15,186 bases of DNA, taken from contig CAYUIG010000066.1 in the NCBI GenBank assembly GCA_964444685.1, positions 1-15,186 on the forward strand. The letters are read 5' to 3'. This document shows positions 1-7,783 of the stretch, piece after piece. A model generated the notes under the pieces. The model was not told where the DNA came from and ran no database searches. It saw only the letters and a list, made by a program, of their open reading frames with translations. The position numbers and the translations under genes are program-made. The stretch comes from CAYUIG01 sp964444685. GTDB lineage: Bacteria; Gemmatimonadota; Gemmatimonadetes; Longimicrobiales; RSA9. Each line of letters opens with the position of its first letter. Within the stretch, counting starts at the first letter, position 1.

Positions 1-767
1 GCGAACGTGCCGCGGGCGAGTGCCATGCCGCCCATGAAGAGCAGCACGCCGATGCCGATCGTCGCGACGGAAACGGCCGCGACTCCGGTGAGGCCGATCA
101 GCTTCCCGTCCATCCATGTCTGCGGCGAGATCGTCGCGAGCACCTGCTCGGAGATGCGGAGCTGCTTCTCGCCCGTCACGCTCGCGAACATGTACGCGGC
201 CGATGCGAAGATGCCGTACATCACGGCGAGGACCGTGAGCAGCGTCGCACGGCGCGACGGACCGCCGCCGTCCTCGCTGGCGTACGACACTTCGAGCTCG
301 ACCGGCGCGAGCAGCTCGGCGAGCGCCTGCGGGGTCATTCCGGACGACCGCAGCCGCGCGGCCTGACGCGCTCCCATCAGCCGCGCCTCGACCAGGGTCT
401 GCCACGGCCGATCCCGCGCGACCACCAGCTCCGCGTCGTCCACCGCCCGCACGACCAGGAGCCCGTCCAGCTCGCGCGCGGCCACCTGCGAACGGAGCGA
501 GTCCACCGCCGACGCCGGTGCGGCGACCAGCGTGAGCCCGTCGCCGATCGTATCGGCCGTAGACGACGCCTGAAGCCCGACGATGTCGCCGCCCACGACA
601 ACGATGGTCGCCTCGACGTGCGAGTTGCGCTCGGCCAGCCGAGCGAAGGCGAAGCCGACCGCTCCCATGAGGGCCGTGATGACGACCGACCAGAAGAGCT
701 GTTTCGGCTTGACGTAGCGCCGGAACTCCCAGCGCGCGACCTCGAGTCGCTGCGGCCACTCGCTCAC
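1..767 (-). CDS. ABC-2 type transporter permease, partial (C-terminus beyond left edge)
   Basis: This is the membrane subunit of an ABC exporter, paired with the ATPase gene just upstream. About 255 residues are visible and the C-terminal part lies off the window. The start is GTG at 767-765, and it overlaps the TGA stop of the ATPase gene as GTGA, so the two are probably translationally coupled. The N-terminus reads VSEWPQRLEVARWEFRRYVK, followed by a membrane segment at about residues 25-42. A soluble, probably extracytoplasmic, region of roughly 125 residues follows. A second membrane segment lies at about 172-190, and then a stretch (GEKQLRISEQVLATISPQ then GKLIG) that matches the pattern typical of NatB-like ABC-2 permeases (EK..R..E.LL.S....GK). 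A third hydrophobic segment follows at about 222-245. The family is typically around 400 residues. The substrate (sodium, drug, lipid or peptide) cannot be inferred. Confidence 0.85.
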   Translation of the reverse strand, partial: MSEWPQRLEVARWEFRRYVKPKQLFWSVVITALMGAVGFAFARLAERNSHVEATIVVVGGDIVGLQASSTADTIGDGLTLVAAPASAVDSLRSQVAARELDGLLVVRAVDDAELVVARDRPWQTLVEARLMGARQAARLRSSGMTPQALAELLAPVELEVSYASEDGGGPSRRATLLTVLAVMYGIFASAAYMFASVTGEKQLRISEQVLATISPQTWMDGKLIGLTGVAAVSVATIGIGVLLFMGGMALARGTF

Positions 768-1699
768 TCGAGTCGCTCCTGCGGATCGGCCGCGATCGTG
801 CGCACGTAGATCTCGTGCAGCGAAACGTGCTCGCTGCGGATCGACGACACGGCGAACTGCTCGCCGATCACGCGCAGCAGGTCGCCGATCGGCGCGTCGG
901 GCCGGAGCCGGATCCGCAGCTCGCGCGCGTCGCCGCCGTTCTCGACGGAGTCGACGGCGGCATGGCTGGCGAGCACCGCCACGTCGGCAGCGCTCGAGAG
1001 CTGGAGGATGAGGCGGTCGCCCGTGTGCCAGCGGCGACGCAGCTCGGGGATCGTGCCGTGCAGGACCTCGCGCCCGCGGCCCAGCAGGAACACGCGGTCC
1101 GCAAGCTTCTCCACGAGAGGCATCTGGTGCGCGCTGAACAGCACCGTCGTGCCCGCGGCACGGAGTTCCCGGATCAGCTCGAGGAACAGATCCTGGTTGA
1201 CGGGATCGAGCCCCGAGAACGGCTCGTCGAGGATGGCGAGCCGCGGCCGATGGAGAACCGCCGCGACGAACTGCACCTTCTGCTGGTTCCCCTTCGACAG
1301 CGTCTTCACGTCGTCGCCGGCGCGATCCGCAAGCGACAGCCGCTCCAGCCACGGCTCCGCCGCTCGCGACGCCTCGCCTCGATCCATGCCGTGCAGCGCG
1401 CCGAAGTACACGAGTGTGCGCAGCACCGGCATGTCCTGGTATAGCCCGCGCTCCTCAGGCAGATAGCCCAGCAGCCGGCGCGGCGGCTCCTGCGAAGGCG
1501 AGCCGCCCGCGAAGTGCACGATCCGCCCCGCATCGGGACGGAACATGCCCACGATCATCCGCAGCAGCGTCGTCTTGCCCGCACCGTTCGGCCCCAGCAA
1601 CGCCAGGATCTCGCCTTCGTTCAGAGCAAAGGACACGTCATCGACCGCCGCCAGGTCACCGAACCGCTTCGTGACGCGCTCGACCTCGAGGATGCTCAT
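764..1699 (-). CDS. ABC transporter ATP-binding protein, NatA-like
   Basis: This 311-residue protein is the cytoplasmic ATPase that would power the ABC-2 permease encoded immediately downstream. It has a complete nucleotide-binding domain: Walker A GPNGAGKT at residues 36-43, a signature written LSKGNQQKVQ at about 134-143, Walker B LAILDEP at 154-160 followed by the D-loop SGLD, and the switch histidine in SAHQ at 189-192. The last roughly 90 residues form the small C-terminal domain usual in NatA-like ATPases (DUF4162 type). The ATG at 1699 gives a family-typical N-terminus (MSILEVERVTKRFG). Upstream in-frame codons extend far but read as low-complexity, non-family sequence. No good Shine-Dalgarno is seen, but only 32 bp separate this gene from the MFS gene upstream, so the genes are probably cotranscribed. 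Signature LSKGN instead of LSGGQ is common in this subfamily and is not a defect. Confidence 0.95.
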   Translation of the reverse strand: MSILEVERVTKRFGDLAAVDDVSFALNEGEILALLGPNGAGKTTLLRMIVGMFRPDAGRIVHFAGGSPSQEPPRRLLGYLPEERGLYQDMPVLRTLVYFGALHGMDRGEASRAAEPWLERLSLADRAGDDVKTLSKGNQQKVQFVAAVLHRPRLAILDEPFSGLDPVNQDLFLELIRELRAAGTTVLFSAHQMPLVEKLADRVFLLGRGREVLHGTIPELRRRWHTGDRLILQLSSAADVAVLASHAAVDSVENGGDARELRIRLRPDAPIGDLLRVIGEQFAVSSIRSEHVSLHEIYVRTIAADPQERLE

Positions 1700-1731
1700 G
1701 GCCGAAGGGTTGCCCGCGGCCGACGGCGGCG

Positions 1732-2904
1732 TCAAGCGTGTCTGCGCAGTACGAGCGGCAACGCGACCGCCGCAGCCAGGCCGAACCCCGCCGCAGTCAG
1801 AAAGGGCACGGCCGCCCCGTGGCGCGACCACAGCACACCGAACAGCACGCTGGCCGGCAGCGCGGCGATCCCGACGACGAAGTGATACGCACCGAACGCC
1901 GAACCCCGCCGCTCCGCCGGTGCCAGCGCGGCCACGAGTGCGCGCTCGGGCGCCTCGACCACCCCGTGCACGAGCCCGTACAGGATGAACAGCGCCCACG
2001 CATGCCACGCCTCGGATGCGAATGCAAAGCCCAGGTATGCGAGCGCGTGCAGCGCCCAGCCCGCACCGATGGCGAGGCGCGGCCCGAAGCGATCCGCAAA
2101 TGCACCTCCGGGCACCGCACTCAGCATCTGACTGCCGTTGTGCACGGCCCAGAGCACCGGGATCGCAGCGGCAGCGACGCCGAGATCCGAGGCGCGCAGG
2201 AGCAGAAAGGCCTCCGTCGCATTGCCTAGCGTGAACAGGCCGGCCACCACGAGGAAACGCAACAGCGATGGATCCAATCCGCGCAGCGATGGCGCAGCCT
2301 TCACCGCGACCGGAGCGCCCGACTCTTCGCGCACGCGCAGCAGCACGAGCAGGAACGCAAAGATGCCGGGAACTGCGGCGATGAGAAATACCAGGCGCAA
2401 ACGATCGGCGAGAACGAGGAGCAGCAGTGCGCCCAGCAGGGGACCGACCAGCGCACCGAAGTGATCCGCTGCGCGATGCACGCCGAATGCGCGGCCCCGG
2501 TATGATGGCTCGACGGCCGCCGCGAGCAGGGCATCGCGCGGCGCCGTTCGAATGCCCTTGCCGGTGCGATCGGAAACACGGATGACGAGCACGTGCCATG
2601 CCGCCGTGGCGAGCGCGAGGAACGGCCGCGCCACGCCCGCCAATCCGTAGCCGACCGCCACGAGCGGCTTGCGCCGGTCGAATCGATCCGACAGCCACCC
2701 GCTCGCGAGCTTGAGCAAACTGGATGTCGTATTCGCAGCTCCCTCGATTGCACCGAGCGCGGCGGTCGACGCGCCCAGCGTTCCAACGAGGAAGAGCGGC
2801 AGGAGCGGATAGACCATCTCGCTCGCCGTGTCGTTCAGCAGCGAGACGAGGCTGAGCCACAACACGTTTCCGCGCAGCACGGAGCGCAGGCCGGCCTGAC
2901 TCAT
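1732..2904 (-). CDS. Major facilitator superfamily transporter (MFS_1)
   Basis: This is a 390-residue polytopic inner-membrane protein with alternating hydrophobic segments consistent with 12 helices, the usual MFS size. The first helix region carries LLNDTASEMVYPLLPLFL, the first intracellular loop SGWLSDRFDRRKPL is the MFS motif A (G..D..GR[KR]), and further on comes SDRTGKGIRTAPRDALLA. That last motif (GKGIR..PRDAL) marks, as far as I recall, the subgroup that includes archaeal MJ1317-like transporters. The second half repeats motif A as GGAFADRFGPR. The start ATG at 2904 is preceded by GGGAGGGTT, a strong Shine-Dalgarno with short spacing. A longer in-frame reading upstream is arginine/proline-rich and unlikely to be translated. 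It is the first gene of the leftward cluster and divergent from the sensor kinase, sharing a 100-bp control region. The substrate is unknown; efflux is a guess from the family. Confidence 0.9.
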   Translation of the reverse strand: MSQAGLRSVLRGNVLWLSLVSLLNDTASEMVYPLLPLFLVGTLGASTAALGAIEGAANTTSSLLKLASGWLSDRFDRRKPLVAVGYGLAGVARPFLALATAAWHVLVIRVSDRTGKGIRTAPRDALLAAAVEPSYRGRAFGVHRAADHFGALVGPLLGALLLLVLADRLRLVFLIAAVPGIFAFLLVLLRVREESGAPVAVKAAPSLRGLDPSLLRFLVVAGLFTLGNATEAFLLLRASDLGVAAAAIPVLWAVHNGSQMLSAVPGGAFADRFGPRLAIGAGWALHALAYLGFAFASEAWHAWALFILYGLVHGVVEAPERALVAALAPAERRGSAFGAYHFVVGIAALPASVLFGVLWSRHGAAVPFLTAAGFGLAAAVALPLVLRRHA

Positions 2905-2935
2905 AACCCTCCCGTCCCGGAACCTCGAAGCGCCG

Positions 2936-2946
2936 CCAACGATAGG
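2936..2946 (-). promoter_or_regulatory. Candidate -10 element for the MFS-ABC operon
   Basis: On the minus strand this reads CCTATCGTTGG, with TATCGT matching four of six positions of a sigma-70 type -10. It lies about 34 nt before the ATG at 2904, leaving room for a short leader with the GGGAGGG ribosome site. The same 8-mer, CTATCGTT, occurs at 11655-11662 upstream of the M20 peptidase gene. No convincing -35 hexamer is visible, so this is tentative. Confidence 0.25.
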
Positions 2947-2959
2947 CTGCGCGAACGGA

Positions 2960-2996
2960 ACCGGGTAGCCGCACGCCCGGCCCGGCGGGTACCTTG
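2960..2996 (+). promoter_or_regulatory. Putative promoter block (shared motif copy 1) upstream of the sensor kinase
   Basis: ACCGGGTAGCCG at 2960-2971 belongs to a small inverted repeat, CCGGG (2961-2965) and CCCGG (2976-2980) with a 10-nt loop. TACCTTG follows at 2990-2996, and the kinase ATG comes 8 nt later at 3005. A near-identical block lies at 8226-8262 with the same 27-nt spacing from GGGTAG to TACxTTG. The TAC[C/T]TTG element sits where a -10 would be for a transcript beginning at or next to the ATG, and there is no ribosome-binding site, so a leaderless mRNA is likely. The assignment as promoter is inference from two copies. Confidence 0.5.
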
Positions 2997-3004
2997 GCCC
3001 GGTC

Positions 3005-5830
3005 ATGCGCTCGCCATTCGTCCGCGCCATCCTGCTCCTGCTCGTGTTCCTCCCAGCCCGGGCGGAAGCGCAGAGCCGGCTGCTCCGGCGGCTCGGTGAG
3101 GACGCCGGTGTGGTGCCGCCGGTGTGGGGCATCGTGCAGGACAGCGATGGCTTCCTCTGGGTCGGGACCGAGGGCGGGCTGCTGGTTCACGACGGCGGCG
3201 CTCCGCACGTCCCGCCGGGCGGCGCCGTTCCTGGCGCGGTCGTCTCCCTGGCGGCCGGACCCGACGGACGCGTCGCCGCGGTCACGGATCGCGGCGAGGT
3301 CTACGAGGTCCGCGGCGGCACGCCGGCCCGGCTGGATGTTCCCGGCACAGCCGGACCTCGCTCGCTGCGCATGGTTGCGTACGACGGCGATGGTGCGCTC
3401 TGGACGATCCGCGGCGGTTCGCTCGTGCGTCGCAACCGTGAGTGGAGCACGTTCCCGCCCGAGCTGCTGGACGGGGAACAGCCCCATCTGATCCGAACCG
3501 ACGCGGGCGGGGATCTGCTCGTGGCGACCGACCGAGGCGTCTGGCGGGCAACACGTCACGGCCGGGTCCGCAAACTGAGCGGCATCGGCCGCGCTGCCGA
3601 CCTCCTGGGACTCCCCGAGCGCCTGCTCATCCTGCACAACGGCGTAACCGAGGTGGATGCGGCCGGCGCGCGCACGGTCTGGACACCGCAGGAAGGACTG
3701 ACCGGCGCCCGGCCCGTATCGCTCGAGCGGCGCGGCGCGACGCTCTGGGTTTCATTCGATCGCTTTCTCGTGGCGGTGCGGCCCGGCGGTCGCTCCGAGG
3801 TTCTGGCCGGACCGGACGGCATCGATGCGGGCGGGCCGCTCTTCGTCGATCGTGAAGGCAGCCTCTGGATGGGCACGTTCTCGTCGCTGCTGCAGCTGCC
3901 CGAGCCCGAGACCAGGCTCTGGACGGAGCGGCAGGGACTCCAGTCGCGCCACGTGCGCTTCCTTGCCCGCACCGGCTCGACGATCTGGATCACGAGCTGG
4001 CAGGGCCCGGCCCGCATCGACACCGAACCCGACCGGCTGCGGGCCGAGCCGGTCACCGACTGGTTCTCGCAGGAGCCTCTCTGCGTCGGCCGCGACGGCG
4101 GCGTCGCGTGGACGAGTTCGCGGGAAGGAATCGTCGAGATCGACGCGGGCGTCGTCACACGGCTGCATTCGGTGCCCGACAGAGTCCACGGCTGCGCACC
4201 CGCACGCGCAGGCGGCGTCTGGGTCGCCGGCTCCGCGGGCATCCTGCGGATCGCGGGCCCCGGCGCCCGACCGGTGCGCGTTCCGGGTCCCGCCGGCGAA
4301 GCGGCGGCATGGGAGGCGATCCTCGAGGATCGCGACGGACGGCTCCGGGTCGCGCGGAACGGCCGCGTCTGTGCGCGCGAGCCTGCGACGTCCGCATGGC
4401 GTTGCAGCCGCCTCGATGCCACCGGCAAGGTCACCGGACTCATCGAGCTGCCCAGCGGAGCCATCTGGATGTCGACCATGCAGGCCGGGGTGCTCGCCGA
4501 GAGTGGCGACGGCCGCTGGGCTCCGATTCCCGCGAGCCTCGCGCTGCCGACCGCCGCCATCTTCCGCCTGCGTCACGCGCGCTCGGGCGGCGTGTGGGTG
4601 CTCGGGCACGGCATCGTTCGGCGCGTGAACGAGACAGCCGGAGACTGGGTGGAGGTCGAACGGCTGAGCGCGTGGAACGGCCTGCCGATCACGGGCGGCG
4701 AGGACCTGCTGGAGGATCCGGACGGAACGGTGTGGATCACGACGTCGCTCGGCGCCGTCGAGGTGCCGGCTGCCGCCCGCTTCGCGACCGCCGACCCGCC
4801 ACCGGTCGCGATCGCGGAGGTGATCGTGGACGGAACGGCCGTCCCCAGCGCGTCCAGCATCGACGTTCCCTTCCGCCGTAACCGGCTCGAGCTGCGCTTC
4901 GCCGCCCCGACGTTCCGCGATCCGCAGCTCGCCCGCTATCAGCTGCGCATGAGCGACGACGCGCCCTGGCAGGACGCTCGGGGCTCCTCCTACTTCCGCT
5001 GGATCGATCTGCGTCCCGGCCGCTACACCGCAGAGTTTCGCGCATCGCTCGACGGAATCCGCTGGTCGGAGATTCCGGCACGCGTCACGTTCCGCGTCGC
5101 GGCGCCGTGGTACCTCCAGCCGTGGGCGTTCGCACTATTCGCGCTGCTGCTGGCGGCCACCGGCTTCGGCATCCACCACGCGCGCCTCCGCGTCCTGCTC
5201 GGGCTCGAGCGCCAGCGCACGCGCATCGCGCTCGACCTGCACGACGAGATCGGCTCCGGCCTCGGCAGCATCGGCATGCTCGCAGGCGTGCTGTCGGCCG
5301 GGAACGACGACGGCGGACGGGACCGCGAGCTCGCGGGCACGATCGCACGGACATCGGAACAGCTCGGGGAGTCTCTCTCCGACATCGTCTGGGCGCTCGA
5401 CCCCGGCAGTGCGACGCTGCACGACCTCGGCACGCGCCTCGCCGAACACGGGAACCGCCTGTTCAGCGCCGACGACGGCCCCGACTTCTCGGCCGAACTG
5501 CCGCCGAATGCGCCGGCCACGCCGCTGTCGCTCGGGCTGCGCCGCAACGTGCTCGCGATCGGCCTCGAGGCCCTCCACAACGCCGCGCGCCACGCCGGCG
5601 CGCAGCGCGTCGTCCTGAGACTCGAGCGTCAGCGCGACGCGTGGCGCCTCATCATCGAGGACGACGGCCGGGGGATCCGTGCCGCCGGCAACGGTGCGGC
5701 CGCACCGCTGGGCGGGCGCGGGCTGCCAGGAATGCGGCGGCGGGCGAACGAGATCGGCGCGCGGCTCGACGTGCGCGCGGCGGCGGGAGAGGGAACGCGG
5801 ATCGAGCTCGACTTCACGCTGGCGTCATGA
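3005..5830 (+). CDS. Two-component sensor histidine kinase with periplasmic Reg_prop propeller and Y_Y_Y domain
   Basis: This 941-residue membrane sensor would phosphorylate the response regulator encoded next. It opens with a signal peptide (about residues 1-22, cleavage near AEA-Q). Residues about 35-590 form a periplasmic beta-propeller with recurring G-x-[LIV]-W-[VIM]-x-T blades, for example GFLWVGTEGGLL at 49, GSLWMGTFSSLL, GAIWMSTMQAGV and GTVWITTSLGAV at about 574. A Y_Y_Y domain (about 598-700) follows, then one membrane helix (about 705-725). The dimerisation/phosphoacceptor helix is LDLHDEIGSGLG with His746. The ATPase domain has an N-box with Asn859 (EALHNAARHAG), a D-box EDDGRGI (Asp886/887) and a G-box GGRGLPGM near 903-910. 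The architecture resembles Bacteroidota hybrid sensors, but here the regulator is a separate protein. No Shine-Dalgarno precedes the ATG; a leaderless start is likely. The ligand is unknown. Confidence 0.95.
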   Translation: MRSPFVRAILLLLVFLPARAEAQSRLLRRLGEDAGVVPPVWGIVQDSDGFLWVGTEGGLLVHDGGAPHVPPGGAVPGAVVSLAAGPDGRVAAVTDRGEVYEVRGGTPARLDVPGTAGPRSLRMVAYDGDGALWTIRGGSLVRRNREWSTFPPELLDGEQPHLIRTDAGGDLLVATDRGVWRATRHGRVRKLSGIGRAADLLGLPERLLILHNGVTEVDAAGARTVWTPQEGLTGARPVSLERRGATLWVSFDRFLVAVRPGGRSEVLAGPDGIDAGGPLFVDREGSLWMGTFSSLLQLPEPETRLWTERQGLQSRHVRFLARTGSTIWITSWQGPARIDTEPDRLRAEPVTDWFSQEPLCVGRDGGVAWTSSREGIVEIDAGVVTRLHSVPDRVHGCAPARAGGVWVAGSAGILRIAGPGARPVRVPGPAGEAAAWEAILEDRDGRLRVARNGRVCAREPATSAWRCSRLDATGKVTGLIELPSGAIWMSTMQAGVLAESGDGRWAPIPASLALPTAAIFRLRHARSGGVWVLGHGIVRRVNETAGDWVEVERLSAWNGLPITGGEDLLEDPDGTVWITTSLGAVEVPAAARFATADPPPVAIAEVIVDGTAVPSASSIDVPFRRNRLELRFAAPTFRDPQLARYQLRMSDDAPWQDARGSSYFRWIDLRPGRYTAEFRASLDGIRWSEIPARVTFRVAAPWYLQPWAFALFALLLAATGFGIHHARLRVLLGLERQRTRIALDLHDEIGSGLGSIGMLAGVLSAGNDDGGRDRELAGTIARTSEQLGESLSDIVWALDPGSATLHDLGTRLAEHGNRLFSADDGPDFSAELPPNAPATPLSLGLRRNVLAIGLEALHNAARHAGAQRVVLRLERQRDAWRLIIEDDGRGIRAAGNGAAAPLGGRGLPGMRRRANEIGARLDVRAAAGEGTRIELDFTLAS

Positions 5831-6576
5831 GCACCTCGCATGAACATGCGGACGCGGCGGCACGCGCGAGAACGCATCTTCCGCGCATGACGCCGATCCA
5901 GGTCATCGCCGTCGAGGACGACGCGCGCTACCGCGCCGGACTCCAGACGCTGCTCGAGCACTCGCCGGACTTCCGCGTCGCGGGCTGCTTCGCGTCCGCG
6001 ACGGACGCGCTCGCCGTTCTCGAGGATGGCGTCGCCCAAGGCCGGCGGCCGAAGTGGGATCTCGTGCTGATGGACCTCGGCCTGCCCGGGATGAGCGGGA
6101 TCGAATGCACGCGGCGGATCAAGGCGCGGATTCCCGAGGCGATCGTCGTGGTTCTCACGGTCTTCGAGGATCGCCCGACGATCCTCGAGGCCATCTGCGC
6201 CGGCGCCGACGGCTACCTGCTGAAGCGCACGCCAGCCGACCGCCTGCTCGAACAGCTGCACTCCGTACTTGCCGGCGGCTCTCCGCTCTCCGCCGCCGTG
6301 GCGCGCACCGTTCTGGACGTCGTGCGTCTCGGCGAGGCCGGCCGCCTCGCCCTGTCCGAGCCGGCGCGGCGCGCGCGCCCGCGGCTCCAGCTCACCGAGC
6401 GCGAGCACGACGTCCTCGCCTGCCTCGTCGAAGGCCGCAGCTACAAAGCGACGGCGCGCCACCTCGACATCAGCATCGACACGGTTCGCTCCCACATCCG
6501 CAGCGTGTACGCCAAACTCCAGGTCCACAGCGTCGCGGAAGCCGTGAGCCGCGCACTGCGCGACGGTCTGGTGTAA
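5827..6576 (+). CDS. NarL/LuxR-family response regulator
   Basis: This is a cytoplasmic DNA-binding partner of the kinase just upstream. Counted from the inner ATG at 5887, the receiver domain has acidic residues Glu10-Asp11-Asp12, the phosphoacceptor Asp63 (VLMDLGLPG), Thr91 and Lys113 (YLLKR). A linker of about 45 residues leads to a C-terminal helix-turn-helix, LTEREHDVLACLVEG, continuing to about residue 225 with TVRSHIRSVYAKL as recognition region. Two starts are possible. ATG 5827 overlaps the kinase stop as ATGA (249 residues), and ATG 5887 gives the usual family N-terminus (229 residues). I chose 5827 for the coupling overlap. The 20 extra codons have clearly lower GC at third positions than the rest, so 5887 remains a real alternative. 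Target genes are not visible. Confidence 0.93.
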   Translation: MSTSHEHADAAARARTHLPRMTPIQVIAVEDDARYRAGLQTLLEHSPDFRVAGCFASATDALAVLEDGVAQGRRPKWDLVLMDLGLPGMSGIECTRRIKARIPEAIVVVLTVFEDRPTILEAICAGADGYLLKRTPADRLLEQLHSVLAGGSPLSAAVARTVLDVVRLGEAGRLALSEPARRARPRLQLTEREHDVLACLVEGRSYKATARHLDISIDTVRSHIRSVYAKLQVHSVAEAVSRALRDGLV

Positions 6577-6579
6577 CCC

Positions 6580-6594
6580 CCGGAAATCTTCCGG
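6580..6594 (+). terminator. Short hairpin after the response regulator, possible weak terminator
   Basis: CCGGAA (6580-6585), ATC, TTCCGG (6589-6594) form a perfect 6-bp inverted repeat starting 4 nt after the TAA stop of the response regulator. No T-run follows, so intrinsic termination is doubtful. It could equally be an mRNA-end stabiliser or a protein-binding palindrome. Confidence 0.25.
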
Positions 6595-6681
6595 CCGGTC
6601 GCATGATCGTGCGATACCGGCTCCCGCTGCGTTCATCACACCGTTCGGCGGTCAGTCCTCCGAATTGATCGGGAGCGAACC

Positions 6682-7596
6682 ATGCCGACTTCACCGCGAG
6701 TCCGCCGCCACCGCCGAACGGTCACGATCCTCGCCGCCACTTTCGTTGCCGCATGCAGCGACAGTGCCGCCGGGCCCGACAACGAGCAGCCGCCCGAGGA
6801 GGACGGAATCGAAGGACTCCTGTTCGTCAGCAATCGGGACGGCGACGCCGAGATCTACTCGCTGAACGCCGACACGACCGTCGTGCAGCTCACCTCCAAC
6901 GGAACGGGCGACCACCTGCCCGGCTGGATCGGTGCCAGCGGTGGCATCGTGTTCGAGAGCACGCGCTCGGGCAACTTCGACATCTGGCGCATGAACGCGG
7001 ACGGCTCCGGCGCGACCCAGCTCACGGCGCACGGGGCGTTCGACGGCCATCCGTCCGCCAACGGGAACGGCACGCTGATCGCGTTCGCCAGCCAGCGCGA
7101 CGGCAACATGGACATCCACGTCATGAGTGCCGATGGCAGCAACGTGGTCAACGTGAGCAACCACGCGGCCGCGGATCAGCGCCCGGAGTGGTGCGGCAAC
7201 GACGTCATCGTGTTCCAGAGCACGCGCGACGGCGGCGACTACGACATCTACACCATGAACGCCGACGGCACCGGCGTCACCCGCCTCACGTTCGACGGCG
7301 GACAGGATACGCAGCCGAACTGCTCCGCGGCCGGAGATCGCATCGCCTTCCAGAGCGATCGCGACGGGGACTTCGAAATCTTCGTGATGCAGGCCAACGG
7401 CACGGGCCTGACGCAGCTCACCTTCAACACGAACTTCGACGGCGCGCCGTCGTGGTCGCCCGAGGGCGACCGGATCGCGTTCGAGAGCAGGCCGAGCGAC
7501 GGCGACCTCGAGATCTTCGTGATGACCGCCGCCGGCAACGCGCTCACGAACATCACGAAGAACCAGGCGGACGACCTCTCACCCGACTGGCGGTGA
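6682..7596 (+). CDS. PD40/TolB-like beta-propeller lipoprotein
   Basis: This 304-residue exported protein is probably anchored to the outer or inner membrane by a lipid. The N-terminus is arginine-rich, followed by a short hydrophobic stretch ending in the lipobox VAAC, with the lipidated residue Cys25. An acidic/proline-rich linker follows. The rest consists of six WD40-like PD40 blades of about 43 residues, each with the pattern [IV]-[AV]-F-x-S-x-R-[DS]-G-[DN]-x-[DE]-I-[FYW]-x-M-x-[AD] followed by G-T/S-G-x-x-x-L-T, close to the propeller of TolB. Six blades could form a closed propeller. No catalytic domain is present, so it probably binds a protein or glycan. The ATG at 6682 is preceded by GGGAG at 6671-6675 with 6-nt spacing. 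It lies 105 bp after the response regulator and could be one of its targets (inference only). Confidence 0.9.
   Translation: MPTSPRVRRHRRTVTILAATFVAACSDSAAGPDNEQPPEEDGIEGLLFVSNRDGDAEIYSLNADTTVVQLTSNGTGDHLPGWIGASGGIVFESTRSGNFDIWRMNADGSGATQLTAHGAFDGHPSANGNGTLIAFASQRDGNMDIHVMSADGSNVVNVSNHAAADQRPEWCGNDVIVFQSTRDGGDYDIYTMNADGTGVTRLTFDGGQDTQPNCSAAGDRIAFQSDRDGDFEIFVMQANGTGLTQLTFNTNFDGAPSWSPEGDRIAFESRPSDGDLEIFVMTAAGNALTNITKNQADDLSPDWR
6802..7593 (+). repeat. Six tandem PD40 blade repeats inside the lipoprotein gene
   Basis: The blades recur about every 125-135 bp. The best-conserved DNA segments encode MNADG[ST]G (near 6991 and 7255) and FESTR/FQSTR. Conservation is mostly at protein level, so this is an old internal duplication rather than recent tandem amplification. 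Confidence 0.8.
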
Positions 7597-7735
7597 TCGG
7601 TCCGCGTCCTGGCGCACCAGCATAACGAAGGGCAGGTCGTCGCGGCCGAAAGTCCCTCATCGGCACGAAATCGGGACCGTTCATCGCATCCTCGACGAGC
7701 GTGCAGCGCGGCGCGCGCGACGCGCGGACCCATTC
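7597..7735. other. Intergenic spacer without recognised signal
   Basis: This is the upstream part of the longest gene-free stretch in the window (7597-7790, 194 bp). No tRNA, repeat or clear promoter is seen in it. A GTG at 7701 opens the frame of the following gene, but the codons between it and 7791 are arginine/serine-rich and unlike its body. Confidence 0.5.
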
Positions 7736-7783
7736 TTGCTCCCTTCAGAGCAACCGGGGGCAGCGCCCCCCAGAGCAGGGAGG
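7736..7783 (+). promoter_or_regulatory. Leader with two tandem hairpins and Shine-Dalgarno of the small exported protein
   Basis: TTGCTC (7736-7741) and GAGCAA (7748-7753) are perfect complements around a 6-nt loop. Directly after come GGGGGC (7756-7761) and GCCCCC (7765-7770) around a 3-nt loop. The Shine-Dalgarno GGGAGG at 7778-7783 follows, 7 nt before the ATG at 7791. The arrangement looks like a structured 5' leader that could act as a terminator of upstream transcription or control access to the ribosome site. No known riboswitch consensus was recognised. Confidence 0.35.

Noticed and set aside
764..3637. Single 957-codon minus-strand open frame
   Set aside because: Only the last 311 codons (from 1699) encode a recognisable protein. 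The upstream part is antisense or out of frame to the MFS and kinase genes, arginine/alanine-rich, and an artefact of high GC.
7598..7679. CGGTCC at 7598-7603 and GGACCG at 7674-7679 as a terminator stem
   Set aside because: Six base pairs around a 70-nt loop in GC-rich DNA is expected by chance, and no T-run follows.
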